Positions 54,201 through 60,908 of a stretch of DNA of 64,000 bases are shown here, piece by piece. Made by a program: the position numbers and the translations under genes. The stretch is from an uncultured Mucilaginibacter sp. (GTDB lineage Bacteria > Bacteroidota > Bacteroidia > Sphingobacteriales > Sphingobacteriaceae): NCBI RefSeq assembly GCF_937859865.1, contig NZ_CALMAT010000024.1, positions 1 through 64,000 on the forward strand, written 5' to 3'. Each line of letters begins with the position of its first letter. Position 1 is the stretch's first letter. The notes under the pieces were generated by a model. The model ran no database searches. It was not told the origin of the DNA and worked only from the letters and a program-made list of their open reading frames with translations.

Positions 54201-54614
54201 CTGGTAGAACCTTTCCATTACAACTATGGCAACACCTTGTTCGAAAACCAAACCGACTTTTGGTCACCTTCCAATCCGGGAGCTAAATATCCTCGCCTTG
54301 CGGTAATTGGTTCTGACTCTAATACCAACAACTGGCGTGATGGATCGGATATTTATAGTTTTAATGCTGCTTATGCAAGGCTAAAAAATGTAAATATCGG
54401 TTATACGCTGCCCTCTGCCTTAACCAAACGGGTAGGCATTCAAAAACTGAGAATATCTTTAAGCGGCCAAAACCTGTACACTTTAACTAAACTAAAATTT
54501 ATAGACCCCGAAAACACTGAGTTTAACAATAATGTAAGCTTTACCAGCTCTAATAGCGGCCGCAGCTATCCGCTGCCTGTATTTTATGGAGCAGGTTTAG
54601 ATATAACTTTTTAG
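51225..54614 (+). CDS. SusC family TonB-linked transporter with STN signalling domain
   Basis: The 1129-residue protein has an extended signal sequence (cleavage near AAATYAQ) and an STN domain (about 50-105, FSFKQAKLKEVFGKIQAQTN). The carboxypeptidase-like domain (131-215) and TonB-box-type LNEVVVVGYGTQNRLSLTGA follow. The plug (INIRGVSTTGDNSPLIVIDG, YGSRAANGVILVTTKGG) and a 22-strand barrel make up the rest. The STN domain contacts FecR and tells it that substrate is present. It imports oligosaccharide, probably from alpha-mannan, with SusD. Confidence 0.95.
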   Translation: MYKNFTAFIIGKQPRCLYKPLLIMKLIMILLTATALQVAAATYAQEVTFSFKQAKLKEVFGKIQAQTNYDILYKAEDLKLAKLVTVNLTNMPLRQALDICLSKQPLTYSIENTTILITRKPVLTEGKIAAVIPIRGRVTDTIGQPLPGVTILEKNTHNAAVTDANGNFSITVANENAILQLSFIGFVTQEIPVTGRTSFDIRLRESKTVLNEVVVVGYGTQNRLSLTGAVDQVTSKDIENKPVLNPLQALQGESPNLIIQQTNFEPGSGANINIRGVSTTGDNSPLIVIDGIIGGNIQTLNPNDIASVSVLKDAGAAAIYGSRAANGVILVTTKGGKLNQAPTITFNSSYGIQHADVLLHKVNGWDNAYYKNESLVNSGLPPAYTPDQIAQLQAQGNGTWDVNHVLHNAPLLSENVAITGGGPTSSYFISGGYQNQLSNIIGNGGSGSNYGYDKYNLRMNQTTNIGKLRVNMILSYNRNESKYNTAGDNNIFADANRVPYNYSWQDAQGRYLTNQVASEFNVLNTVQNGGYNLSTGDEFFGSLNAQFNVTKDIKLTGIIGATITDAGTFIRRIQVYDYPSGTSNSDRAVFNNNLNNLFLTPQFLAEYNKQIQDHKFRVLLGVSNESYTSKVSQVQQLYTDPQLGTPTTGTTLDPSNSYNTISNTLETSLDSFFGRVNYSFKDRYFIEGNFREDWSSKFAAGHRAAFFPSVAGSWLISEESFMKSVANTINTLKFRASYGTLGNQNVNAYQYQTRYSSYPNAYAFNNSAVSGAGYALGNSNLTWEKATTLNLGVDAGFFNNKLVASVDYFNKTTSNILAGRTDIPALFGAGLPNYNISKVGNKGWEAIVTYNLRSNSSVTQSFSLNVANNSNKLLALSYGSNQQIQGLGEYSLLRQVGQPITQYYGYKIAGIFQTTAEVQGSAKPSGLNLAPGDLKYVDQNKDGVIDQKDMVPLGNPFPQYTFGFTYRLAVKGFDLSVFVQGVGKRTEFIRGELVEPFHYNYGNTLFENQTDFWSPSNPGAKYPRLAVIGSDSNTNNWRDGSDIYSFNAAYARLKNVNIGYTLPSALTKRVGIQKLRISLSGQNLYTLTKLKFIDPENTEFNNNVSFTSSNSGRSYPLPVFYGAGLDITF

Positions 54615-54798
54615 GATCCCTTTAAATTTGTATTAAAAAATAACAATGCTTCTTTTACCACATAAAAATTTGTGTTTGTAGCCTCACCCCAACCCTCACC
54701 AACAGGAGAGGGAGCTGTAGAAAACATAGAAAGCCTCACTGATTTTTATATGGTAAAAGAAGCATCAAAAATATGCTGAACAAAATTTAAACCTGTTC
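54614..54798. repeat. TGCTTC inverted-repeat element 14 (between SusC and SusD genes)
   Basis: Inner arms are ATGCTTCTTTTACCACAT followed by AAAAATT at 54646 and ATATGGTAAAAGAAGCAT ending at 54765. The outer repeats are CCTTTAAATTTG at 54619 and CAAAATTTAAACCTG at 54780-54794. The loop is longer than in other copies because it contains CTCACCCCAACCCTCACC...AGGAGAGGGAG, a motif of a different type. It lies between two cotranscribed genes. Confidence 0.9.
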
Positions 54799-54820
54799 TT
54801 GATCATTAAAAAATATCAAA

Positions 54821-56464
54821 ATGAAATATTTTAAAAAATTACTTTTTCTAACATTGGCAGCTACTGTTGCCAGCAGTTGTAAAAAGCTCGATCTGGCTCC
54901 TACCAATACGTTTACAGAGTTGAACTTTTACACAACCAGCCTCAACGTTAACAACGCCCTGAACAACAATTACAGTGGTATGTACAATTCTGGCCTTTAT
55001 TTTTCCAATGATGCCATGTCTGATAATGCCTATGCACCGGGAGGCGGTCCAACAGGAAATGTAACTGCTGTTGCTTCCGGGTCATACAATTCTCAGTTGG
55101 ATAAATTTTTGAACGATTGGAACTTCCATTATTCAGGCATCAACTCATGCAACCTGTTTTTAGGCAATGTTGATCAAAATAAAACATTAGACGCAGCCAC
55201 TATTACAAGGATGAAAGCAGAGGTACGCTTTATCAGGGCATTTCATTACTTCTACCTGATGACCCATTGGGGCGATGTACCGCTAATTACGACGATAATT
55301 ACTGCTGATGAATCTAAAACACAATCTCGTGTAAGTAAAGCAACCGTGCTTAACTTTATTACCAGCGAACTGGAGGCTTGTGCTGCCGTACTGCCTTCAA
55401 AAGATCAATATTCATCTGCCGATAACGGCCGTATTACCAATGGAGCTGCTTTGGCGTTGGAAGCCCGCGTGCTGCTGTACCAGGGAAACCGGATGGCCGA
55501 TGTTGTAACCATTTGCGAAAAGCTGATGAACAACCCGGGCACTTACGGCAATTACGCATTGGTTAGCGATTATAACAGCTTGTTCAGCAATACCGCAGTA
55601 AATAAAAACAATACAGAAACCGTACTGGCACTACAATATCAGGGAGGGATCACAGGCAGGACCTGGGGTGATTATTATGATTTTGCCCCGATATCAGCAG
55701 GTGCCCGTGATAATGGCATGGCACCAACCCAGGAGCTGGTAAACGATTGCCTGATGCTAAATGGTAAACCTATTACTGACCCTACATCTGGCTACAACGA
55801 AAGTAACCCTTATATAAACCGCGACCCAAGGCTTACAGCTACTATTGTATATGATCAATATAAGTTTCTAAATCCCGACGGCACTACCCAAACCATTTAT
55901 ATTAAACCAGGCACCGATCCTAATTCTAACCGCCCGAACGAGTACAGGCCGGCTGTTGAATCCGTTTCTTCTACAGGTTATTACTGGCACAAGTATTTTG
56001 ATCCGAACCATTTGCCTGCTTTAGCTTCAGGCTTAAACCTGCACCTGATCCGTTGGGCAGAAGTATTACTGGATTATGCAGAAGCAGAAAACAGCCTGGG
56101 GCAAATGAATGCCACCGTTTGGAACAAAACAATCATACTGCTGCGCCAGCGTGCTGGCTTTACCGATGCCAATGCACTAAACTATCCCGGCAATGCGGAT
56201 ATGACCAACATCATCAGGAGGGAGCGCAGGGTAGAGCTTGCCATGGAAGGTATCCGTACTGAAGATATCAACCGTTGGAAGCTTTCTGAAATTGTATTGA
56301 ATGGCTATGCGCATGGTGCTAAATTTAGTGGCGATCCAACGGTAGATAACGGTTATATCAGGGCTCAATTACGCCATTTTGATCCAGCCAAAAATTATTT
56401 GTGGCCTATTCCTTATAACGATTTGCAGAAAGATGCCAGTCTCACCCAAAATCCGGGCTATTAA
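54821..56464 (+). CDS. SusD/RagB family nutrient-binding lipoprotein
   Basis: The 547-residue protein has a lipoprotein signal (FLTLAATVASSCKK). The SusD N-terminal features are RMKAEVRFIRAFHYFYLMTH and WGDVPLIT, and the C-terminal signature is LHLIRWAEVLLDYAEAENSL with ERRVELAMEGIRTEDINRWK and LTQNPGY at the end. It captures glycan for the SusC transporter encoded immediately upstream. It is transcribed with it across repeat element 14. Confidence 0.95.
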   Translation: MKYFKKLLFLTLAATVASSCKKLDLAPTNTFTELNFYTTSLNVNNALNNNYSGMYNSGLYFSNDAMSDNAYAPGGGPTGNVTAVASGSYNSQLDKFLNDWNFHYSGINSCNLFLGNVDQNKTLDAATITRMKAEVRFIRAFHYFYLMTHWGDVPLITTIITADESKTQSRVSKATVLNFITSELEACAAVLPSKDQYSSADNGRITNGAALALEARVLLYQGNRMADVVTICEKLMNNPGTYGNYALVSDYNSLFSNTAVNKNNTETVLALQYQGGITGRTWGDYYDFAPISAGARDNGMAPTQELVNDCLMLNGKPITDPTSGYNESNPYINRDPRLTATIVYDQYKFLNPDGTTQTIYIKPGTDPNSNRPNEYRPAVESVSSTGYYWHKYFDPNHLPALASGLNLHLIRWAEVLLDYAEAENSLGQMNATVWNKTIILLRQRAGFTDANALNYPGNADMTNIIRRERRVELAMEGIRTEDINRWKLSEIVLNGYAHGAKFSGDPTVDNGYIRAQLRHFDPAKNYLWPIPYNDLQKDASLTQNPGY

Positions 56465-56492
56465 TTTACCGATTAAAAATTTTTGAAATAAA

Positions 56493-57626
56493 ATGAGAAA
56501 AATATTCATGATAAGTATGATGCTCCTGTTTGGGGCTATTGCTTTTACCTCCTGTAAAAAAGATGTCCATGTGCTCGATGCCAATGTTGCACCTGTAAGC
56601 AAACTAAATTTACCCGCAGACCAGGCCAGTTTTAGTCTGGACCCTAAATCCAGTTCGGGTATTGTGTTTCAATGGGATGCCAGTTCAACCCAAGATCTGG
56701 TATTGTACGAAATAGCTTTTGATAAACCTACCGGTGATTTTAGCAACCCGATTTACAAGGTGCTTTCTAATGGCTCTGGCGTACAAACACAGGCAACCAT
56801 TTCTCAGAAATTATTGAACACGATAGCCTTTACGGCTGGGATAGCTTCTTCCAGCACCGGTACATTGAAATGGACAGTAATTGTTTCTAAAGTAGCCAAT
56901 AAGCAATTGAGCACAAGCAGCCGCATTATCCAGATCAACAGGCCTGCCGGTTTTGCTGTGCTGCCAGCCGCTTTGTACCTTACCGGAACGGCTACAGAAG
57001 CTGGTGCTGATGTTACCAAAGCAATCGCCATGAAAAAAGTAACGGATGGTGTTTTCGAACTATATACCTCACTGCAACCTGGCACTTATACGCTGGTAGA
57101 TAAAAACAGCGGAACGTCCACCGTTTATTCCGTACAAAATGGTACTTCTGTTCAATTGAACGGCAGTACCACCGTAACCGGGAATAAAGCTGTTTACCGG
57201 ATATCCATTGACCTCACTACCGCTTCCGCAACACTTACTCAAATCCTTTCTGTGGGTTTTTGGTCTGCGCCCTTAGGTAAAATTACGTTTATGCTGCCTT
57301 ATGTAGGAAACAGCCAGTGGGAAACCAATACGACCATCGTTATCCCGCAGCAATCCTACGGTTTGGATAGCCGCTACAAATATCAGTTTATGGTAGCAGA
57401 TGCCTCCGGGAAGCAATCATTAGAGTGGTACGGGAGCAAAAATCCAGACAATCCTGATCCGAACAGTACTACGCTTCCCTCTTACTTTTATATGTACCCT
57501 GTAGACAATTCACAATTTAATTATTGCTTTAAGCTGCTTCCGGCTACCAATAATAAAAATTGCACTGTCAATGTGAATTTTAGTCCGGCCATAGCTAACT
57601 ACAATAATACCGTTACCATAAAATAA
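56493..57626 (+). CDS. SusE-like outer-membrane lipoprotein
   Basis: The 377-residue protein has a lipoprotein signal (LLFGAIAFTSCKK). A SusE-like Ig domain (about 25-150: APVSKLNLPADQASFSLDPK) is followed by a beta-rich region with a probable carbohydrate-binding module at the end (WYGSKNPDNPDPNSTTLPSY). It is placed behind SusD as in SusE/SusF. It most likely binds mannan fragments at the surface. It shows no catalytic motif. Confidence 0.75.
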   Translation: MRKIFMISMMLLFGAIAFTSCKKDVHVLDANVAPVSKLNLPADQASFSLDPKSSSGIVFQWDASSTQDLVLYEIAFDKPTGDFSNPIYKVLSNGSGVQTQATISQKLLNTIAFTAGIASSSTGTLKWTVIVSKVANKQLSTSSRIIQINRPAGFAVLPAALYLTGTATEAGADVTKAIAMKKVTDGVFELYTSLQPGTYTLVDKNSGTSTVYSVQNGTSVQLNGSTTVTGNKAVYRISIDLTTASATLTQILSVGFWSAPLGKITFMLPYVGNSQWETNTTIVIPQQSYGLDSRYKYQFMVADASGKQSLEWYGSKNPDNPDPNSTTLPSYFYMYPVDNSQFNYCFKLLPATNNKNCTVNVNFSPAIANYNNTVTIK

Positions 57627-57630
57627 TCAT

Positions 57631-57665
57631 TTAACGGGTTGCTGCTATAGGTAGCAACCCGTTAA
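57631..57665 (+). terminator. Strong intercistronic hairpin, possible terminator
   Basis: TTAACGGGTTGCT (57631-57643) pairs perfectly with AGCAACCCGTTAA (57653-57665). It is followed by CTTTAATTCGATTTT, only weakly T-rich, so termination may be partial. It lies 5 bases behind the SusE-like stop codon, before repeat element 15 and the GH76 gene. Confidence 0.7.
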
Positions 57666-57680
57666 CTTTAATTCGATTTT

Positions 57681-57838
57681 AGGGCCTGTTTAAATTTGGT
57701 TTAACCTATTTTCATGCTTCTTTTATCCCATTAAAACCTTGACCTTCTTATCCTTTTTAAAAATGAATGGTGCATAGCACTAATTTTTATAGGGTAAAAG
57801 AAGCATTGTCATTTTTTCAAACATAAATTTAAACAGGC
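57681..57838. repeat. TGCTTC inverted-repeat element 15, best preserved copy
   Basis: The outer left repeat is GGGCCTGTTTAAATTTG at 57682. Inner arms are ATGCTTCTTTTATCCCAT at 57714 and ATAGGGTAAAAGAAGCAT ending at 57806. The outer right repeat AAATTTAAACAGGC ends at 57838. The ends are thus about 158 bases apart. The right end is only four bases from the GH76 start codon, so the element forms the leader of that gene. Confidence 0.93.
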
Positions 57839-57842
57839 TTTT

Positions 57843-59024
57843 ATGAAAATCAATAATTTTAGTTGTCGGCTGGCCAGATATATGCTGTTAACTATAGCAA
57901 TTTTAAGCTCCTGCTCTAAAGGAAGCAATTCGCCAGCACCCATAAACCCTGGCACCGGTACTGGTGGTACAACCACACCTATAGCCAATGCGTATGCTGC
58001 CGTTGCAGATTCTATGCAGAATAAAACTTACAGCACTTACCTCTCGGCTAACGGGAATTATTACGTTCAAAACAATACCGGCAATACCAACTTCAACTAC
58101 TGGCCACAGGCGCATATGCTGGATGTGCTTACCGATGCTTACCTGCGTACCAAGAATACGGTATATCCGCAGCGCATGAAAGCTTTGCTAACCGGCTTAA
58201 AAGCCACCAATGGTGGTGTATATCCAAATGATTATTACGATGATATGGGCTGGATGGCCAATGCCTGTTTGCGGGCTTATGCGGCTACTAATGATGCCGA
58301 TTATTTGAATACAGCGCAAATTCTATACACCGATATAAAAACCGGTTCTAATACCAGCCAGGGCGGAGGCATTGCATGGCGCAAAACTCAGCTTAATTAT
58401 AAAAATTCCCCATCTACCACCAATGGCATTATCCTGGCTGCCCGTATGTACGAACTGCAAAACAACGTCAATGACCTGACTTTGGCCAAAAGTTTATATT
58501 CCTGGATGAAAGTTACTCTGGTAGATCCTGCAACAGGTGTAGTGTATGATGGCATTAACAGCAACGGGACAAACACTTTAGACAAAAATATTTACACCTA
58601 TAACCAAGGGGCTTTTATTGGGGCAGCCATAGAATTGTACAACGCAACCAAAGATCCAACTTATCTTGCCGATGCCGTGCTTACAGCAAACAATGCCATC
58701 ACAGATTCCCGTATAGTATCGGGCGGCGTGCTAAAAAGCGAAGGCCAGGGAGACGGCGGCCTGTTTAAAGGCATTGAGGTAAGGTACTTAACTGTGCTTA
58801 CAGAACTTTCTGGTTTAGACGCTGCAAATAGCACCAAATACGCAGCTTTTCTGCAAAATAATGTATTGTACTTATATAAGGTAGGTATTGCTAAACCAGC
58901 ATATCTGGCAGGGCCAGATTGGACGCAAAAGCCAACAGGGAGTGTTGACCTTACTACGCAGCTTAGTGGAATGATGATGATGGAAGCGGCAGCGAAACTA
59001 CAGGCAGAAGGAAAAATTCAATAA
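57843..59024 (+). CDS. GH76 endo-alpha-1,6-mannanase lipoprotein
   Basis: The 393-residue protein has a lipoprotein signal (LLTIAILSSCSKG) and a Gly/Thr/Pro-rich linker. The alpha/alpha-barrel contains NYWPQAHMLDVLTDAYLRT, the catalytic Asp pair D133-D134 in YYDDMGWMANACLRAY, and GGIAWRKTQLNYKNSPSTTN with a second conserved patch YTYNQGAFIGAAIELY. Members cut the alpha-1,6-mannan backbone of fungal cell walls. It is the only enzyme seen in the second locus, and the last gene of it. Confidence 0.92.
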   Translation: MKINNFSCRLARYMLLTIAILSSCSKGSNSPAPINPGTGTGGTTTPIANAYAAVADSMQNKTYSTYLSANGNYYVQNNTGNTNFNYWPQAHMLDVLTDAYLRTKNTVYPQRMKALLTGLKATNGGVYPNDYYDDMGWMANACLRAYAATNDADYLNTAQILYTDIKTGSNTSQGGGIAWRKTQLNYKNSPSTTNGIILAARMYELQNNVNDLTLAKSLYSWMKVTLVDPATGVVYDGINSNGTNTLDKNIYTYNQGAFIGAAIELYNATKDPTYLADAVLTANNAITDSRIVSGGVLKSEGQGDGGLFKGIEVRYLTVLTELSGLDAANSTKYAAFLQNNVLYLYKVGIAKPAYLAGPDWTQKPTGSVDLTTQLSGMMMMEAAAKLQAEGKIQ

Positions 59025-59123
59025 ATTTCATTTTCACCCAAATTCCTGTCACAATTGTTTGTTTTCGATTAAAGCTGTTCGGTGCTTTTTAATTTTGGTA
59101 TTCTTCAAAATCATATTTGCTTT

Positions 59124-59306
59124 AAGGGCTGTTAAAATTTATACAAGGCTCTTTGGCATTCTCGGGTTTGATGCCAATGCTTCTTTTACACTATAAAAAT
59201 TGGTGCCTGCATCAATTTAAATAAAATCAAAAACCAAATATGTACCAATTTTTAGGTGGTAAAAGAAGTATTTAAACCCAATTGGGTAAATTTAAAAAGG
59301 CACTTG
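59124..59306. repeat. TGCTTC inverted-repeat element 16
   Basis: The outer left repeat is GGGCTGTTAAAATTT at 59126. Inner arms are ATGCTTCTTTTACACTAT followed by AAAAATTGG at 59177 and CCAATTTTTAGGTGGT followed by AAAAGAAGTAT ending at 59271. The outer right repeat AAATTTAAAAAGGC ends at about 59302. It lies downstream of the GH76 gene in the 397-base gap before the next gene. Confidence 0.88.
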
Positions 59307-59311
59307 TTGGG

Positions 59312-59380
59312 ATGCTTCTTTTACGGTGTAAAAATCATTGGGTTTCCTTTTTTAAATTGATGAAACACCAATTTTTTAGC
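59312..59380. repeat. TGCTTC element, left arm and truncated right arm
   Basis: The left arm is ATGCTTCTTTTACGGTGT followed by AAAAATC at 59312. The inner side of a right arm, CACCAATTTTTTAG, ends at 59379, but the terminal TAAAAGAAGCAT is absent. It sits six bases behind element 16. The missing end may be the isolated right arm at 60053-60082, on the other side of the small membrane protein gene. Confidence 0.75.
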
Positions 59381-59421
59381 TTGCATTAATTAGGTTAATG
59401 CTGATCCTGATCAAATTGTGG

Positions 59422-59907
59422 CTAAGCCTTTTTGCCCAATGTCCATCCTTTTCGGATAGTTGGGGCAGATTTCGGGCCTGCAATCAAAGCATCTGTAATG
59501 GCGCCGGTTACAAAAGCATAAATCCCTTTATGGATTAAATCAATAGCTTGTTCATCTTTCGGCCAGGTCCAGGGCAAAGAACCGGCACCGGTTGCATTTT
59601 CCAGCGTTTGGTCGTTTAGTAAACGCAGGTTCATAAACAGGAACGAACCTACCGGGCCCCTGATCCCTTTTTCTGCCATCAAACCTCTGACTGCGCCCAG
59701 CAAAATCCCTTGCCCCCAGTGCATCGCCCAGTTCATTGCCTCATTATCGAGTTTGGTGGGAAGGCCAAGCAAGCGTTCTAAAGTATGGGCAGGCATATAA
59801 GAGTTTGGCCTTTTCGTAATCAATTGTTCCAGTTTTTCTGCCACGGTCATTGCGGCAACACCAGCTATTCCTGCTAAAACCCCTTGTAATGCTGCTTTAC
59901 TGTTCAT
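59422..59907 (-). CDS. Small hydrophobic membrane protein of unknown function
   Basis: The 161-residue protein has a hydrophobic N-terminus (AALQGVLAGIAGVAAMTVAE), a middle stretch NWAMHWGQGILLGAVRGLMA and a C-terminal stretch KGIYAFVTGAITDALIAGPK. The pattern resembles DUF1440/YagU-like small membrane proteins, but I cannot be sure. It stands alone on the minus strand, with parts of TGCTTC elements on both sides (59312-59380 and 60053-60082). Confidence 0.6.
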   Translation of the reverse strand: MNSKAALQGVLAGIAGVAAMTVAEKLEQLITKRPNSYMPAHTLERLLGLPTKLDNEAMNWAMHWGQGILLGAVRGLMAEKGIRGPVGSFLFMNLRLLNDQTLENATGAGSLPWTWPKDEQAIDLIHKGIYAFVTGAITDALIAGPKSAPTIRKGWTLGKKA

Positions 59908-60052
59908 GGTTTTTTATCGTTTGAGTTAATATTTAACTACAGGTTTGGTGGGTTTTTGTTTATAACCATAACGTATTTTATTGATTTGTTATTTAGCAAT
60001 AGGGAATTTAAAAGGCAAAAAATTTTTACTTGTTTACCAACCCATAGTAAAC

Positions 60053-60082
60053 TTGCCAATTTTTAGGTGGTAAAAGAAGCAT
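60053..60082. repeat. TGCTTC element, right arm only
   Basis: TTGCCAATTTTTAGGTGG followed by TAAAAGAAGCAT, without a left arm nearby. The 357-base gap 59908-60264 holds nothing else that I recognise. Confidence 0.75.
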
Positions 60083-60264
60083 CGGAAACCAACAAATATT
60101 TATACAACCTCAACATCGCGTAAGCAAAAATTGATAAAACTTTAATTGCCGCCCGGCCGTATGCCGAAGAGTGAAAACGCCGGCGCAATGCTTTAAAACT
60201 TTTTGCACGATAATTATTTAAACCCGGCATTGCATTAAGAGGAAAAGGAAACAATCCATAAAAA

Positions 60265-60660
60265 ATGTATTTTTTAATTTATACCAGTTATGCTTTGCAG
60301 ACAAATGGGCAAGCTTTAAAAGCATTGTTGCAGCAAGCGCGCGAAAAGAACAAAAGACAGGCTGTTACCGGGATGCTGCTTTATCTGAACGGTATATTTA
60401 TCCAACTGATTGAAGGCGGACAAAAAGAGGTGCAGCAATTGTACCAAACCATCCGTAAAGACAACCGGCATAAAGAGGCCGTTGTTTTAAAGGAAGGCGC
60501 GATAGAAAAGCGTTATTTTACCGATTGGTCTATGGGTTTTAAAGCTGTTTCTGCAGAAGAACTGGCGCACGAGGAAGGCTATAAATGCCTGAATGGCCCG
60601 GGCCAGCCGGATATACAATCGGTACTTAAAGTTTTTGAATTGTTGGCTCCGGTAAATTAA
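60265..60660 (+). CDS. BLUF-domain blue-light receptor protein
   Basis: The 131-residue protein is essentially a BLUF domain. It shows the flavin-binding pattern Tyr6 (FLIYTSYA), Asn29 (EKNKRQAVTG), Gln47 in LYLNGIFIQLIEGG, and FTDWSMGFKAVS in the C-terminal part. The 18-residue distance between Asn and Gln equals that of AppA and Slr1694. It has no output domain, so it acts through a partner protein. It is followed by a terminator and stands alone. Confidence 0.9.
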   Translation: MYFLIYTSYALQTNGQALKALLQQAREKNKRQAVTGMLLYLNGIFIQLIEGGQKEVQQLYQTIRKDNRHKEAVVLKEGAIEKRYFTDWSMGFKAVSAEELAHEEGYKCLNGPGQPDIQSVLKVFELLAPVN

Positions 60661-60684
60661 ATTCACCGTTGCGCAACTTGATGG

Positions 60685-60724
60685 AAACAAAAATGGAGGA
60701 ATTTATTCTTCCATTTTTGTTTTA
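60685..60724 (+). terminator. Rho-independent terminator behind the BLUF gene
   Basis: AAACAAAAATGGAGGAA (60685-60701) pairs with TTCTTCCATTTTTGTTT (60706-60722) with a short loop and one mismatch. It is flanked by A- and T-rich arms and may also work on the other strand for the regulator gene at 60909. Confidence 0.82.
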
Positions 60725-60761
60725 GGTGGTTTTTTGGTTTTATTTAAACTGATGCCACACC

Positions 60762-60786
60762 AAATTTTACCTGGTAAAAGAAGCAT
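60762..60786. repeat. TGCTTC element, right arm only
   Basis: AAATTTTACCTGGT followed by AAAAGAAGCAT, in the 250-base gap between the BLUF gene and the end of the hybrid regulator gene. No left arm is found. Confidence 0.65.
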
Positions 60787-60908
60787 TGCGTTTTGAAGCA
60801 AAAAATATGGCAGGACATTTTTTTGAATTGTCAATCTTTTAAAAAACGTTTTGCCATAAATTCATTTTTTATAACCAAGCCCAAAAAAATTATTTGCCAA
60901 ACCATCCT

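Noticed and set aside
2893-60786. TGCTTC repeats as ordinary rho-independent terminators
   Set aside because: Loops of 35-70 bases, no consistent T-run after the right arm, symmetrical ends, and location inside operons do not fit terminators, although effects on transcription are possible.
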